Assembly: GCF_014526325.1 (NCBI RefSeq)
Contig: NZ_JACNMJ010000009.1
Span: 124,001 to 188,000 of the forward strand
Reading direction: 5' to 3'
Source: Psychroserpens algicola
GTDB taxonomy: Bacteria > Bacteroidota > Bacteroidia > Flavobacteriales > Flavobacteriaceae
DNA: 64,000 nt
The notes beneath the pieces were generated by a model, which saw nothing but the letters and a program-made list of their open reading frames with translations, was not told the origin of the DNA and searched no databases. Position numbers and translations under genes: made by a program. Shown piece by piece: positions 51,086-60,446 of this stretch (the stretch's first letter is position 1; each line of letters begins with the position of its first letter).

Positions 51086-52771
51086 GATTTCTACATATAA
51101 GCCGTCTTCAGTTTTTGAAACTTTAGCAACTTTTTTTCCAGTTAAACCTTTGATGGTTTTATCCCATTTTTTATTGCTTAATCCAGATTGTGTTTTTAAA
51201 TCGTTTAAATTAACTGGAGAATTAGATTTTAATAGGGCAAACACTGCTTTTTCTTCTTCAGTCATTTCAACTTGCTTTTTTTCTGGGCGCATTTGCGGAA
51301 AAAACAATACTTCTTGTATAGATTGATTATTGGTTAAAAACATGATAAGTCTATCCATACCGATTCCCATACCAGAAGTAGGAGGCATTCCGTATTCTAA
51401 AGCCCTTAAAAAATCATGATCTATAAACTCTGTAGCTTCATCATCACCTTTAGCCGCTAATTTTAGCTGGTGCTCAAAGCGCTCGCGTTGGTCTATCGGA
51501 TCGTTTAATTCTGAATAGGCATTGGCAATCTCTTTTCCGCAGACCATTAATTCAAAACGCTCTGTTAATTCAGGATTGTCGCGATGTTCTTTACATAACG
51601 GGCTCATTTCCTTAGGATAGTCAGTGATGAATGTCGGTTGAATGTAATTGCCTTCACATTTTTCACCAAAAATCTCATCAATTAATTTTCCTTTACCCAT
51701 AGTATCGTCAACTTCAACACCTAAGTCTTTTGCAGCTTGGCGGATTTCAGCTTCAGTTTTACCAGTGATATCAAATCCTGTGAAATGCTTTATTGAGTCA
51801 GCCATAGTCACACGAGCATATGGTGCTTTAAAGTCGATTTTGTGTTTACCAAACGTAGCCTCGGTTGTTCCATTAACAGCCATGGCGCAATGTTCTAGGA
51901 GTCGTTCACAAAAATCCATCATCCAGTTATAGTCTTTGTAGGATACATAGATTTCCATGGCAGTAAACTCTGGATTGTGTGTGCGGTCCATGCCTTCATT
52001 TCTGAAGTTTTTAGAGAATTCGTAAACACCATCAAAACCTCCAACGATAAGACGTTTTAAATATAACTCGTTTGCAATTCGCATGTATAACGGAATGTCT
52101 AAGCTATTATGATGCGTAATGAACGGTCGTGCTGCTGCACCTCCAGGAATAGGTTGAAGTATTGGCGTTTCGACCTCAAAATATCCAGAATTATTAAAGA
52201 ATTCACGCATGGCATTAAAAAGCTTTGTTCGCTTAATAAATACGTTTTTTACATGCGGATTTACAACTAAATCGGCATAACGTTGTCTGTAACGCAATTC
52301 AGGATCATTAAATTCGTCAAAAGTATTGCCTTCTCCATCTGTTTTAGGAAGAGGTAATGGTTTTAAAGCTTTACTTAGCAGTGTAAAATCTTTTACCATA
52401 ACCGTTTTTTCACCAACCTTAGTTGTAAAGAGTTCACCTTCAATACCTATGAAATCGCCAATATCTAGTAGTTTTTTATAAACATCGTTGTATTTGCTTT
52501 TGTCGTCTCCCGAACAGATTTCATCTCTATTGAAGTACACTTGTATTCTTCCAGCACTGTCCTGTAATTCAGCAAAACTTGCACTTCCTTGAATTCGACG
52601 AGACATTAATCGACCAGCTATAATCACCTTTTTACCTTCTTCAAACATGTCTTTAATCTGTTTAGAAGTATGATTTACAGGATATAAATCTGCAGGATAA
52701 GGGTTAATACCTAAGGCTCTTAATTTGGCGAGTTTTTCGCGTCGTACTTGTTCTTGTTCTGAAAGCTGCAT
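51080..52771 (-). CDS. lysS: Lysyl-tRNA synthetase (class II) with C-terminal extension
   Basis: The 563-residue enzyme charges tRNA-Lys. It has an N-terminal OB anticodon domain (about 55-145, with AGRLMSRRIQGSASFAELQD in part) and the class II catalytic core, including FRNEGMDRTHNPEFTAME and GMGIGMDRLIMFLT. The last 65 residues, after MRPEKK, form an extra small winged-helix-like domain not found in the about 500-residue E. coli enzyme. The ATG at 52771 gives the usual MQLSEQEQVRREKL start; the longer in-frame extension is not supported. A -7 box lies 22 bases upstream. Confidence 0.96.
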   Translation of the reverse strand: MQLSEQEQVRREKLAKLRALGINPYPADLYPVNHTSKQIKDMFEEGKKVIIAGRLMSRRIQGSASFAELQDSAGRIQVYFNRDEICSGDDKSKYNDVYKKLLDIGDFIGIEGELFTTKVGEKTVMVKDFTLLSKALKPLPLPKTDGEGNTFDEFNDPELRYRQRYADLVVNPHVKNVFIKRTKLFNAMREFFNNSGYFEVETPILQPIPGGAAARPFITHHNSLDIPLYMRIANELYLKRLIVGGFDGVYEFSKNFRNEGMDRTHNPEFTAMEIYVSYKDYNWMMDFCERLLEHCAMAVNGTTEATFGKHKIDFKAPYARVTMADSIKHFTGFDITGKTEAEIRQAAKDLGVEVDDTMGKGKLIDEIFGEKCEGNYIQPTFITDYPKEMSPLCKEHRDNPELTERFELMVCGKEIANAYSELNDPIDQRERFEHQLKLAAKGDDEATEFIDHDFLRALEYGMPPTSGMGIGMDRLIMFLTNNQSIQEVLFFPQMRPEKKQVEMTEEEKAVFALLKSNSPVNLNDLKTQSGLSNKKWDKTIKGLTGKKVAKVSKTEDGLYVEIM

Positions 52772-52792
52772 GCTAAAATGTATTTTGAGGTG

Positions 52793-52800
52793 CAAAATTA
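52793..52800 (-). promoter_or_regulatory. -7 box of lysS
   Basis: TAATTTTG followed by CA on the minus strand, 22 bases from the start. A TTG occurs 21 bases further upstream, slightly more than the usual 19-base spacing. Confidence 0.55.
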
Positions 52801-52822
52801 CATTATTTACAAGAATTAGAAC

Positions 52823-52856
52823 AAAAAAACCGCTAGGTTTTATCAACCTAACGGTA
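52823..52856 (-). terminator. Terminator of the DUF1573/thioredoxin-like unit
   Basis: On the minus strand ACCGTTAGGTT pairs with AACCTAGCGGT (one mismatch) and is followed by seven T. Confidence 0.75.
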
Positions 52857-52875
52857 TAAATAACTAAAGTTGAAT

Positions 52876-53763
52876 CTATCTTGTTTTTAAAGCCTCGAGA
52901 TTTTTGACCAAGTCCTCGTTATCAGGAAATAGCTGTATTGCCTTTTCAATGGTTTTTACAGCTTCCTCAAAATTGCCATTGATACCTAGAGTGTTTGCCA
53001 AACTCATATATGCTCTTGGTTGATCTGGAAATAATTTCGCATTGAGTTTAAAAACCGTTATGGCTTCATCTATCTCATTGTTGCCATACAAGATGCGACC
53101 GTAGGTGTTTAATTCATACATGCTGGAGACTTTTCCGTCAAAACTTTTAATCAATTTTCGACTTCGTTTTCTTAAACCATTTAATCCGTCTTCTTTTAAA
53201 ATGGAATGCACTTTACTAACAATCTGATAATTTGATTTATAGTCATTTGACGTGATGATGTTTAAGAGGTCTGCCTCTAAAGTTTTAACAGGATGTTCAA
53301 CAATGCGATTAACTTCTTTTCCGTCTTTGTAAAAAATAAACGTTGGTACACGATGAATATTTAAACCCGCTTCTTCATGTTTCGGACTCTGTTTGTACAT
53401 GTCAGGTTTTCGACTTAGCGCTATGACTTTTAGCTGGGCTTCAGGAAACTTGCAAGCTTCTAAAATTTTATAAAATCGTGGTACTTCTAGTTTACTATCT
53501 CCACACCAAGTACCCATAAAAAGCGTGATTTGATAGTTGTTAAGTTGAGAACCAATTGCATCTATTGTAGTTTGGTCAGGATCATAAGCTTTATAGTTTT
53601 TTATAAACCATTCTTTATAGTTTTCTGACATCAAACCTGCTTTGTTAATTTTTCCCAGTAAGAAAGGCGTTTCGCCATCTAACGCAATTTCAGTATTAAT
53701 GTCTTGTGCAAATGCGGTTATCGAAAATAGACTGAAAGCCATGTAAATAATATAATTTTTCAT
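52876..53763 (-). CDS. Secreted thioredoxin-like protein with C-terminal TPR repeats
   Basis: The 295-residue protein has a signal peptide ending AFAQ. A thioredoxin-fold domain (about 60-165) follows with the active-site-like WCGDSK; the second Cys is absent (CGDS rather than CxxC). VPTFIFYKDGKEV then follows. Residues about 215-295 contain two TPR units, AITVFKLNAKLFPDQPRAY and AVKTIEKAIQLFPDNED. It may bind partner proteins in the periplasm. It follows the DUF1573 gene with five bases between, so the two are one unit. Confidence 0.85.
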   Translation of the reverse strand: MKNYIIYMAFSLFSITAFAQDINTEIALDGETPFLLGKINKAGLMSENYKEWFIKNYKAYDPDQTTIDAIGSQLNNYQITLFMGTWCGDSKLEVPRFYKILEACKFPEAQLKVIALSRKPDMYKQSPKHEEAGLNIHRVPTFIFYKDGKEVNRIVEHPVKTLEADLLNIITSNDYKSNYQIVSKVHSILKEDGLNGLRKRSRKLIKSFDGKVSSMYELNTYGRILYGNNEIDEAITVFKLNAKLFPDQPRAYMSLANTLGINGNFEEAVKTIEKAIQLFPDNEDLVKNLEALKTR

Positions 53764-53768
53764 AGGAT

Positions 53769-54224
53769 TTACTTGATGGTTTTAGACGCTTTGGCAACAA
53801 CATTGCCTTTTATTTGTAGACGTTTTTGAGGCTGGTCGGCATTAGAAAACACAGTAATTGACTTTGAAAATTTACCAAGTCTGCTAGTTGCGTACTTGAT
53901 ATCTATTGTTGCCGATTCTCCTGGTAAAATAGCTTGTTTAGGATAGGTTGGTACAGTGCATCCACACGTTGTTTTTACTTTAGAAATCACTATTGGTGCG
54001 CGACCTCTATTTTTAAACTTAAAGGTCCTTATCCCATTGTCGTTTTGTTGAATCGTACCATAATCTATGGTTTCACTTTCAAAAACGAATACACCAACAG
54101 CGTCATTTGACGATAGTTCCTGAGAGAAACTAAAAGCTGAGTATAATAGTGCAATGCATAGAGCGATTGATAAAATTAGACTGTTCTTTTTTGATGGATT
54201 GTGATGACATGTAAAATGTTTCAT
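53769..54224 (-). CDS. DUF1573 secreted protein
   Basis: The 151-residue protein has a hydrophobic signal (about residues 15-34, ending SFSQ) and one Ig-like DUF1573 domain. The domain has the family pattern FKFKNRGRAPIVISKVKTTCGC (in part), then TVPTYPKQAILPGE. Such proteins are periplasmic and of unknown role. They are abundant in Bacteroidota, often beside thioredoxin-like genes as here. The N-terminal 14 residues (MKHFTCHHNPSKKN) are unusually long and polar for a signal peptide, so a later start is possible. Confidence 0.88.
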   Translation of the reverse strand: MKHFTCHHNPSKKNSLILSIALCIALLYSAFSFSQELSSNDAVGVFVFESETIDYGTIQQNDNGIRTFKFKNRGRAPIVISKVKTTCGCTVPTYPKQAILPGESATIDIKYATSRLGKFSKSITVFSNADQPQKRLQIKGNVVAKASKTIK

Positions 54225-54334
54225 GATGATTTATTTTTATGATTAATACAATCACAAACATCATGATAAGTAAGTAAAAACAGTGTTTATTTACGGTTGG
54301 AAATGAGTACTAGTCCTTAGGTTGAATTTTGTAA

Positions 54335-55393
54335 CTACTTGTTAAACAGTGACTTTAATTCGTCTCTGGAATTGACATTAAGTTTTTTGTATATATTATT
54401 TACATGTGTTTTTACAGTACTCACACTTACAAAAAGAGTTTCAGCAATAGCCTTATTGGTGTTGTCAGTCAATAAGAGGTCTAATACATTTTGCTCTTGT
54501 TTGGTCAATTGCTCTATGGCGTTAGAATGCTTTTTTTTCTTTCTTTTCATAGCAGAAAATAGAAACCAAAGGTTAAGAAGTAAAGACACGAGAGTTAGTA
54601 GGATCAGCATGTAAATCCAGAACTCATCCTTGTGTTTGTCGGTAGATGAGACAATAAATTTATCTGAAGTTAATTCGGCTTCATACTGTTTAGCGTAGCT
54701 CGAATTAGGATAGCTGGACTTCAGGCGATCTAATAAGTCGTCATAATACGAATTATCTTCTATATCTTTAAGGTAGTAGTTATGGAACTGATGGCTTCGG
54801 TCTGATAAAAAGGTGTAAATATACAGTTCGGCCAGCGGTTCATTTAAGTTTTCACCATAATCTTGGAGCTTTTTAAACCACTTTTTATTGTTGAGCTGAC
54901 GGTTGGCCTGACTTCTAAATTCTGAAAAAGCGAACTTCATTTCCTCCTTTAGAGAATCGATTTTAATAAACGCAGCGGTTTTTGGATTATTAGATATAAT
55001 ATCACAAAACATTTGTGCATCAAAGGATAACGGAAAGGTTATAGTGTCAGTGCTTTTGGCGATAAATAAAATGTCTTTGCTGTCTTCGCAATGCCCTTCA
55101 AAATGATTGCTACCTTGATTGTAAGACGTACAATTATCAACGTGGAGTTTATATATTTTTTGCTCTGGTTCTAACTGATTGCCTACAAATTGAAAAAAGC
55201 CTTCGCTGTTTGTCGTTGTTTTCGAAATAATTTGCTCATCATTTATACCTTCAAGTGTGCGATAATCTTCAATTACAGATAAATATACTTCATTTTGCCA
55301 GCGCTCATTATCAATATGTCCCTTAAATTGATGTTGCGCATTGGTAAAATTTCCAACGAGAATACAGGCTATAATGTATTTATAAAATCTCAC
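54335..55393 (-). CDS. Membrane-anchored LuxR-type regulator with periplasmic domain
   Basis: The 352-residue protein has a cleavable signal (ending TNAQ) and a periplasmic domain of about 240 residues with Cys pairs and helical segments. One transmembrane segment follows (about 265-285, IYMLILLTLVSLLLNLWF) and then a cytoplasmic LuxR helix-turn-helix (about 298-350, LTKQEQNVLDLLLTDNTNK and VSTVKTHVNNIYKKL). It is a one-component regulator that would sense something outside and bind DNA at the membrane. It faces the DUF1573/thioredoxin-like unit on the same strand, 110 bases upstream, and may control it. Confidence 0.85.
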   Translation of the reverse strand: MRFYKYIIACILVGNFTNAQHQFKGHIDNERWQNEVYLSVIEDYRTLEGINDEQIISKTTTNSEGFFQFVGNQLEPEQKIYKLHVDNCTSYNQGSNHFEGHCEDSKDILFIAKSTDTITFPLSFDAQMFCDIISNNPKTAAFIKIDSLKEEMKFAFSEFRSQANRQLNNKKWFKKLQDYGENLNEPLAELYIYTFLSDRSHQFHNYYLKDIEDNSYYDDLLDRLKSSYPNSSYAKQYEAELTSDKFIVSSTDKHKDEFWIYMLILLTLVSLLLNLWFLFSAMKRKKKKHSNAIEQLTKQEQNVLDLLLTDNTNKAIAETLFVSVSTVKTHVNNIYKKLNVNSRDELKSLFNK

Positions 55394-55554
55394 AGCACTA
55401 AACTAGTATTTTTTATTTTAATCTGATTATTTCAGACTAAAAACTGAGCCTTAAATGTATCTCATAGAAATAAAGTGTTAAAGTCTGGTTTAAAGTGTAA
55501 CATCTTGAAAAATATGAGGTCTTATAAGTACATCAATCAATCAAAATATACATC

Positions 55555-55713
55555 ATGAGTTTCTGGAGAGCTGTTCTAGCTATCATTTTTCCGCCTTTAT
55601 CTGTTTTAGGAAAAGGTTGCGGATCTTTTTTTATTGTCTTTTTATTATGGATTTGTGGCTGGGTTCCTGGCGTAATCGCTGCACTGGTAATTCTTAATAA
55701 TCCTGAAAGATAA
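55555..55713 (+). CDS. YqaE/PMP3 family small membrane peptide
   Basis: The 52-residue protein contains two hydrophobic helices with the family pattern FPPLSVLGKGCGSFFIV, then CGWVPGVIAAL and a final NNPER. This UPF0057/PMP3 layout is unmistakable. Members are small inner-membrane proteins linked to salt or membrane-potential stress in fungi and plants; the bacterial role is unclear. Confidence 0.9.
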   Translation: MSFWRAVLAIIFPPLSVLGKGCGSFFIVFLLWICGWVPGVIAALVILNNPER

Positions 55714-55718
55714 AAGCG

Positions 55719-55726
55719 TATCTTTG
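55719..55726 (+). promoter_or_regulatory. -7 box of the lipoprotein gene at 55753
   Basis: TATCTTTG followed by TG, 27 bases before the start codon; a strong match to TAnnTTTG without an obvious TTG at -33. Confidence 0.55.
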
Positions 55727-55752
55727 TGTTATTAAAATTAAACTTATTTAAC

Positions 55753-56517
55753 ATGAAAAAATTTTTTACGCTAATAGCATGTGCTTTAATGATACTGCTA
55801 AACAGTTGCCAATTTTCTGAAAACATCTATATAAATGAAGATGGAAGTGGTAAAATGGAATTTACTATGGATGCATCTGAAATGATGGAAATGGTCGCTG
55901 AAATGGGAGATGGGGAAACTTCAAAAGGAATGGATAAGGCCATGGATTCTACTATTGTTTTTAAAGATTTTATAGAAGAACATAGAGATAGTATTTCTAA
56001 ATTATCTGCTGAAGATCAGAAAAAAATTAAAGCACTAGAAGATTTTAAAATGCATATGGTAATGAATCCTGAGACCAAGAAAATGGTCTTTGATTTATCT
56101 ACCGATTTTAAAAATGCCAATGAACTTCAGGATATGTTTAAAGCGATGAATCAAGTTGGTGATTTGAATGGGAAAGGTGCAGCAAGCCCTGGAGGTAATC
56201 CTATGGCTGGAATGGGAGCCGATGGCACAACAGATGTTCAGTATTCATTTGACGGATCAGTTTTTAAGCGATCAGCAAAGATTATTGATAGTGAAAAACA
56301 TGCACAAACTGTCGATAGTTTGGGTCAAGCTGCAATGATGTTTGGGTCTTCAAAATATAAAATCAATTATCATTTTCCGAGGGCAATTAAGTCTATATCA
56401 AAAGAAGGTGCGATGTACAGTGAAGATCGCAAAACAGTGACACTCGAAGTTGGATTTATGGACGTGCTTAAAGATCCTGAATTACTAGATTTTGAAGTCG
56501 TTTTAGAAGATAAATAG
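55753..56517 (+). CDS. Lipoprotein of unknown function
   Basis: The 254-residue predicted lipoprotein (LLNSC then QFSE) has an early ENIYINEDGSGKMEFTMDAS phrase. It is rich in Met and Asp/Glu, with a Gly/Met-rich loop around residue 155 (NPMAGMGADGTT). The start at 55753 gives a normal signal peptide and fits the -7 box; an upstream in-frame extension is not used. lipB begins three bases after the stop, suggesting co-transcription. I recognise no family. Confidence 0.72.
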   Translation: MKKFFTLIACALMILLNSCQFSENIYINEDGSGKMEFTMDASEMMEMVAEMGDGETSKGMDKAMDSTIVFKDFIEEHRDSISKLSAEDQKKIKALEDFKMHMVMNPETKKMVFDLSTDFKNANELQDMFKAMNQVGDLNGKGAASPGGNPMAGMGADGTTDVQYSFDGSVFKRSAKIIDSEKHAQTVDSLGQAAMMFGSSKYKINYHFPRAIKSISKEGAMYSEDRKTVTLEVGFMDVLKDPELLDFEVVLEDK

Positions 56518-56519
56518 TA

Positions 56520-57218
56520 TTGAATAAACAAATAAAAGTTGAAGATTTAGGAACTAAAGACTTTAAAAAAACTTGGGATTACCAAGAAGAATTATTTAAA
56601 GGTATTTTAGATACTAAAATCAAAAATAGACGTGAGGATGCTGGATTAGAAACAGATAATTATTTTCTGTTTGTAGAGCATCCTCATGTATATACGCTTG
56701 GTAAAAGTGGCGATGTTTCTAATTTACTTCTGTCAGAATCACAGCTTACTCAAAAGGGAGCAACATTTTATAAAATTAATAGAGGAGGAGATATCACCTA
56801 TCACGGTCCAGGGCAGATTGTAGGGTATCCAATCTTAGATTTAGACAATTTTTTTACTGACATTCATAAGTATTTGCGTTTTTTAGAGGAAGTGATTATT
56901 CTCACACTAGCCGAATATGGATTAAAAACTGAGCGTAGCCCAGGAGAGACAGGAGTTTGGCTCGATGTTGGAACACCGTTTGCACGTAAAATATGTGCTA
57001 TGGGAGTTCGTGCAAGCCGTTGGGTAACTATGCATGGATTTGCGTTAAATGTCAATGCCAATTTGGGGTATTTTGATAATATTATTCCTTGTGGAATCAG
57101 AGGAAAAGCTGTAACGTCTTTACATGTTGAGCTTGGTGTTGAAACTATTGATGAGCAAGAGGTCAAGACCAAACTTCTTAAGCATTTTAAATCGCTTTTT
57201 GAGGCAGAGTTTATCTAA
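56520..57218 (+). CDS. lipB: Lipoyl(octanoyl) transferase
   Basis: The product moves octanoate from acyl carrier protein to lipoyl domains, such as that of the E2 in this window. The 232 residues show GGDITYHGPGQIVGYPILDL (in part), the catalytic Lys in RKICAMG and the catalytic Cys in IIPCGIRG; both residues are intact. The start is TTG, three bases after the lipoprotein gene; no ATG gives a full domain. The 3' end abuts the convergent small lipoprotein gene. Confidence 0.95.
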   Translation: MNKQIKVEDLGTKDFKKTWDYQEELFKGILDTKIKNRREDAGLETDNYFLFVEHPHVYTLGKSGDVSNLLLSESQLTQKGATFYKINRGGDITYHGPGQIVGYPILDLDNFFTDIHKYLRFLEEVIILTLAEYGLKTERSPGETGVWLDVGTPFARKICAMGVRASRWVTMHGFALNVNANLGYFDNIIPCGIRGKAVTSLHVELGVETIDEQEVKTKLLKHFKSLFEAEFI

Positions 57219-57602
57219 TTATTCTCTTATAAATTCAATTAATGGTCCATCTGCTTCTGGCTGATTGGCTAGATACAACCTGTCATTTTCAAAATAGTAA
57301 TCGTATTCTACATCAAGCAGAGTAACTGTGTTTTCAGAAAAACTAATCTCGTATACTCCCGTATCAGGAATGGTATGAAGGTCTTCTGTGACATTATTTA
57401 GAATATTGAGCATATTGGCTGAAAGATTGAAAGTCCAGATATGATCACCGGCTTCTAAATGAATAGGCTCGCAAAAACAGCTTACCGCAACTAAATTCCA
57501 TTCTCCATTTAATTCATTTGTTATTGTATTGCTTGACTCATCAGTGTTATTGCAAGAAGATAAAAAGCCGATTACAAATATTAAAAACAGTGTTTTTTTC
57601 AT
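57219..57602 (-). CDS. Small lipocalin-like lipoprotein
   Basis: The 127-residue predicted lipoprotein (LSSC then NNTDESS) has a beta-rich body starting LNGEWNLVAVSC and containing YEISFSENTVTLLDV. This resembles the lipocalin-like small lipoproteins common in flavobacteria, and function is unknown. Its stop directly abuts lipB. Confidence 0.72.
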   Translation of the reverse strand: MKKTLFLIFVIGFLSSCNNTDESSNTITNELNGEWNLVAVSCFCEPIHLEAGDHIWTFNLSANMLNILNNVTEDLHTIPDTGVYEISFSENTVTLLDVEYDYYFENDRLYLANQPEADGPLIEFIRE

Positions 57603-57687
57603 TTCTTACTTTGTTAGGTGTAATTATAAGATGCAAATTTTCGAAATGGTTGCGTTAAATTATGAATAAAGTTGTAAGATATGAATC

Positions 57688-58737
57688 CTAGCCTTCTTGA
57701 TTAAAAAATACTTTATAATAATGCATTTTCTTTTCTTCGTCATAGCCGCGTTCTAGATATTCTGCGGAAGCATCTGGAGCATCAACATCGAGTTTTATCT
57801 GAATATTAGTATCGAGTTTTATTTCAGTTTTAATTTTTTGTTTTTGCTTTTTTAAGACTATTTCAGAAACATCAAACTGATTTCTAATGAGGATGTTATG
57901 GTCATTTTCGTAGGTTTTTTTATAGTCTTCGAATAGCTGAAGCGCATCCTCTTTTTCAAAAACTTCCTCTTTAAAAGATTCGATATTTATGACTTCATTT
58001 TCTTTAAAGAAATCTACGGTTTTAGATAAAAACTGACTTTGTTCTTGTCCGCCAAACTGAGGTTGAACAACCTCTTTTGAGAATTCTCGACACATTTCAA
58101 TATAATTCTTGGTGTGTTGATTAGAATCATCAGGATATTTAACATTCAAGAAGCTTTTAATCCAATATTGGGCGTCGTAGTTATTATTATCAACACTTAA
58201 CACAATCTTACCTTCAGTATCAGCAGCATTTAAGATGAGTACGCCTTTATCTACTTTTTTTGTTGCAATCCCTTTTTGAGTGATGATATCGTAGCTGCCA
58301 TTTTCTAAATACGTCTGAAAAAAATGAGATTTATTTTCAATTTTAAATATACCTACTGCATCAGTTTGGTAATCTTCGTATTGAATGTCGTGAAACATAC
58401 ACACAATAACATCTCCGGTTTTGATTTGAGCAGAATTTGATTGTTCAAATAAATGTGTGACGATATGTTTTGAAACTTCCACAAAATTACTGTCGTCATT
58501 CAATAGTTGAGAGCTGTAACTGTTAATTTCGTTGAGATCAACATTAGAATGATGGTTAAATCTGTAGGATTCTGCCAGGCTGGTAAATGGTCGTAATAAA
58601 TACGGAAGTATCAGGTCATAACTAATTTCTTCAAAGTCGATGACCTGCTCAGAAAAAGCATTTTTTGTACTGTTAAATTTGTTGCCTACTTTATGGAGAA
58701 TACACTTAGATATGGAGGCTTTATTACGTTTAATCAT
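57688..58737 (-). CDS. Nucleoid-associated protein (NdpA/YejK-like)
   Basis: This 349-residue cytoplasmic protein has the family-like segments CILHKVGNKFN near the N-terminus, DVIVCMF, and DAVGIFKIENKSHFF. GVLILNAADTEGKIVLSVD and a mid-region YWIKSFLNVKYPDD also match. The E. coli relative is a nucleoid protein of uncertain function. No operon partner is visible. The call is by pattern and length, without a search. Confidence 0.75.
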   Translation of the reverse strand: MIKRNKASISKCILHKVGNKFNSTKNAFSEQVIDFEEISYDLILPYLLRPFTSLAESYRFNHHSNVDLNEINSYSSQLLNDDSNFVEVSKHIVTHLFEQSNSAQIKTGDVIVCMFHDIQYEDYQTDAVGIFKIENKSHFFQTYLENGSYDIITQKGIATKKVDKGVLILNAADTEGKIVLSVDNNNYDAQYWIKSFLNVKYPDDSNQHTKNYIEMCREFSKEVVQPQFGGQEQSQFLSKTVDFFKENEVINIESFKEEVFEKEDALQLFEDYKKTYENDHNILIRNQFDVSEIVLKKQKQKIKTEIKLDTNIQIKLDVDAPDASAEYLERGYDEEKKMHYYKVFFNQEG

Positions 58738-58784
58738 GATGAAAAATTAAAGTCACAATACTACTAAATTTTGACTTCATTATA

Positions 58785-58816
58785 TAAAAAAAACGCCAAA
58801 GAAAACTCTTTGGCGC
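58785..58816 (-). terminator. Terminator of the OmpA-family gene
   Basis: On the minus strand CGCCAAAGA pairs with TCTTTGGCG over a four-base loop and is followed by eight T. Confidence 0.85.
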
Positions 58817-58858
58817 CTTCATTTAGACTGAGGCATCGATTTGGTTGCTGTAAATATC

Positions 58859-60415
58859 TTATTGCTTGATAAATTCTACACGTCGATTTTGTGCTTTACC
58901 TTCTTCGGAAGTGTTATCAGCTACTGGTTCGCTTTCACCTTTTCCTTCAGAAATGAGCCTGCTTGCATCTATTTTATAAACAGTAATAAGAGCCTGTTTA
59001 ACTGCTTCAGCACGCGATTTTGATAGTTTCATATTTGTATCATCACCTCCATCGGCATCTGTATGCCCAACAATTTTAAGCTTAATGGTATTGTCTTGTT
59101 GCAATACTTGTGAAATTTGACGGATTATACCATAAGATTGTGATTGAATAGTAGCAGAACCTGAGTTAAATAATATGCCGTTAGTTGAAATCTTACCTTC
59201 AGCTAATAGTTTGCGACGAAGGTCTACACCACCTTTTGCAATTTTAAGGTTTTTGATGAAAATACGTTCTTTTCCATCTTTGAAATTATTAATGTGAAAC
59301 TTGATGTGATTTAATACATTAGGAACTTCAATAAATCGAGGAATATCTACATATTTCACCTCGTTTACCCATAAGCGATAGCGCTTTTTTGTTACAGAAA
59401 TTGCAATGTGTGGCTGGTTTAACACTTCATCTCTAATATCTGCTTCAATAGAAGAATTGATATCTCCTCCTCCTCGGTTAAAGAAATTCATGTTTTTAAT
59501 TGCAAAAGCCGAATATTGTCCAAACGGAAGCGATGTCATCACATGGTGCTCTGAGCCTGCGTTAAACTTTAAATTATCACTCAAATAAATATGCAATCGT
59601 GCTGTTGACGAAGTTTGCTGTGAGATGCCACTTGTAAGAATATCAAATTCAATAGTGTAGTCTTCAGGAAGTTGGTTCACATCTGGAATGAAAAAAATAC
59701 CATATCCTGATTTTAATTCTAACCAATTTTCATTTTTTATTTTGACAGTTTCTCCAGATCCATTAGTATTCCATTTTGAAGGGAAGTCACCAATGAAATC
59801 CTGAGAAAAATCATCAAAGAAAATAAGTTCATCTCCTGGAACAAAATCATATTTACTAAGTATTTCTAAGTCGTCAGATATGTTTTTAGAATCTTCAGGT
59901 TGTTGATTGTCATCACTATCATCAGTAGTGCTGTCATTTTCATCTTCAGATGATTCGTCTTTTGTAGTAGAAGATTCTGATTCATTATCATCATTATCTT
60001 TTCGTTCTCGTTCACCTAAAAGAAGTTCTTTAGCAGTCTTAATACTATATTTTAGAGCTTTTTTTGCTTTATTAATTTGAAGCGTGGCTTTTCCTTGTTT
60101 TAGAACACCAACACCATCTAAATCGGAAATTATTTCTGGAGCACTTTCGCTTAGAGCAGTCATTTCAACAAGTGCTTCCTCAAGTACATCAATATCGTCA
60201 TCATCTAATGGTGTTCCTGCTTGAGCATATCCATCATATTTGTAAACCTTATCATAGAGATCAAAAGATTCTCCTACAAAAGTATCTACACTTGAAATAC
60301 CAACTCGGCTTTTCGGACGTTTTAATTTTTTTGTTTGTGAATGTAATTGTGGGCAAAATATGAGAATAGCGAAAACAATTGCTACAAGCTTAGCATATGA
60401 AGGTTTACAATGCAT
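58859..60415 (-). CDS. OmpA-family cell-wall-anchored outer membrane protein
   Basis: The 518-residue protein has a signal peptide (about 1-26, ending LHSQ). A low-complexity acidic region rich in Asp, Ser and Glu lies at about 140-185. A jelly-roll/lectin-like domain (about 195-395, DDFSQDFIGDFPSKWN) follows, then a C-terminal OmpA peptidoglycan-binding domain (about 405-518, VGHTDADGGDDTN, SKSRAEAVKQAL, NRRVEF). It is likely in the outer membrane, tethered to peptidoglycan. A consensus-like promoter lies upstream, and its leader is about 25 bases. Confidence 0.9.
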   Translation of the reverse strand: MHCKPSYAKLVAIVFAILIFCPQLHSQTKKLKRPKSRVGISSVDTFVGESFDLYDKVYKYDGYAQAGTPLDDDDIDVLEEALVEMTALSESAPEIISDLDGVGVLKQGKATLQINKAKKALKYSIKTAKELLLGERERKDNDDNESESSTTKDESSEDENDSTTDDSDDNQQPEDSKNISDDLEILSKYDFVPGDELIFFDDFSQDFIGDFPSKWNTNGSGETVKIKNENWLELKSGYGIFFIPDVNQLPEDYTIEFDILTSGISQQTSSTARLHIYLSDNLKFNAGSEHHVMTSLPFGQYSAFAIKNMNFFNRGGGDINSSIEADIRDEVLNQPHIAISVTKKRYRLWVNEVKYVDIPRFIEVPNVLNHIKFHINNFKDGKERIFIKNLKIAKGGVDLRRKLLAEGKISTNGILFNSGSATIQSQSYGIIRQISQVLQQDNTIKLKIVGHTDADGGDDTNMKLSKSRAEAVKQALITVYKIDASRLISEGKGESEPVADNTSEEGKAQNRRVEFIKQ

Positions 60416-60446
60416 GAAGATTTAATGTGTTGATTAATAGCTTGTT

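Noticed and set aside
52772-52846. Upstream extension of lysS
   Set aside because: It would include the promoter -7 box, and the usual LysS start is at the ATG ending at 52771.
56985-57110. Apparent loss of the catalytic Cys in LipB
   Set aside because: The variable Cys-like position in the SRWVTMHG stretch is not the catalytic one. The catalytic Cys of the PCG motif and the Lys of RKIC are both present.
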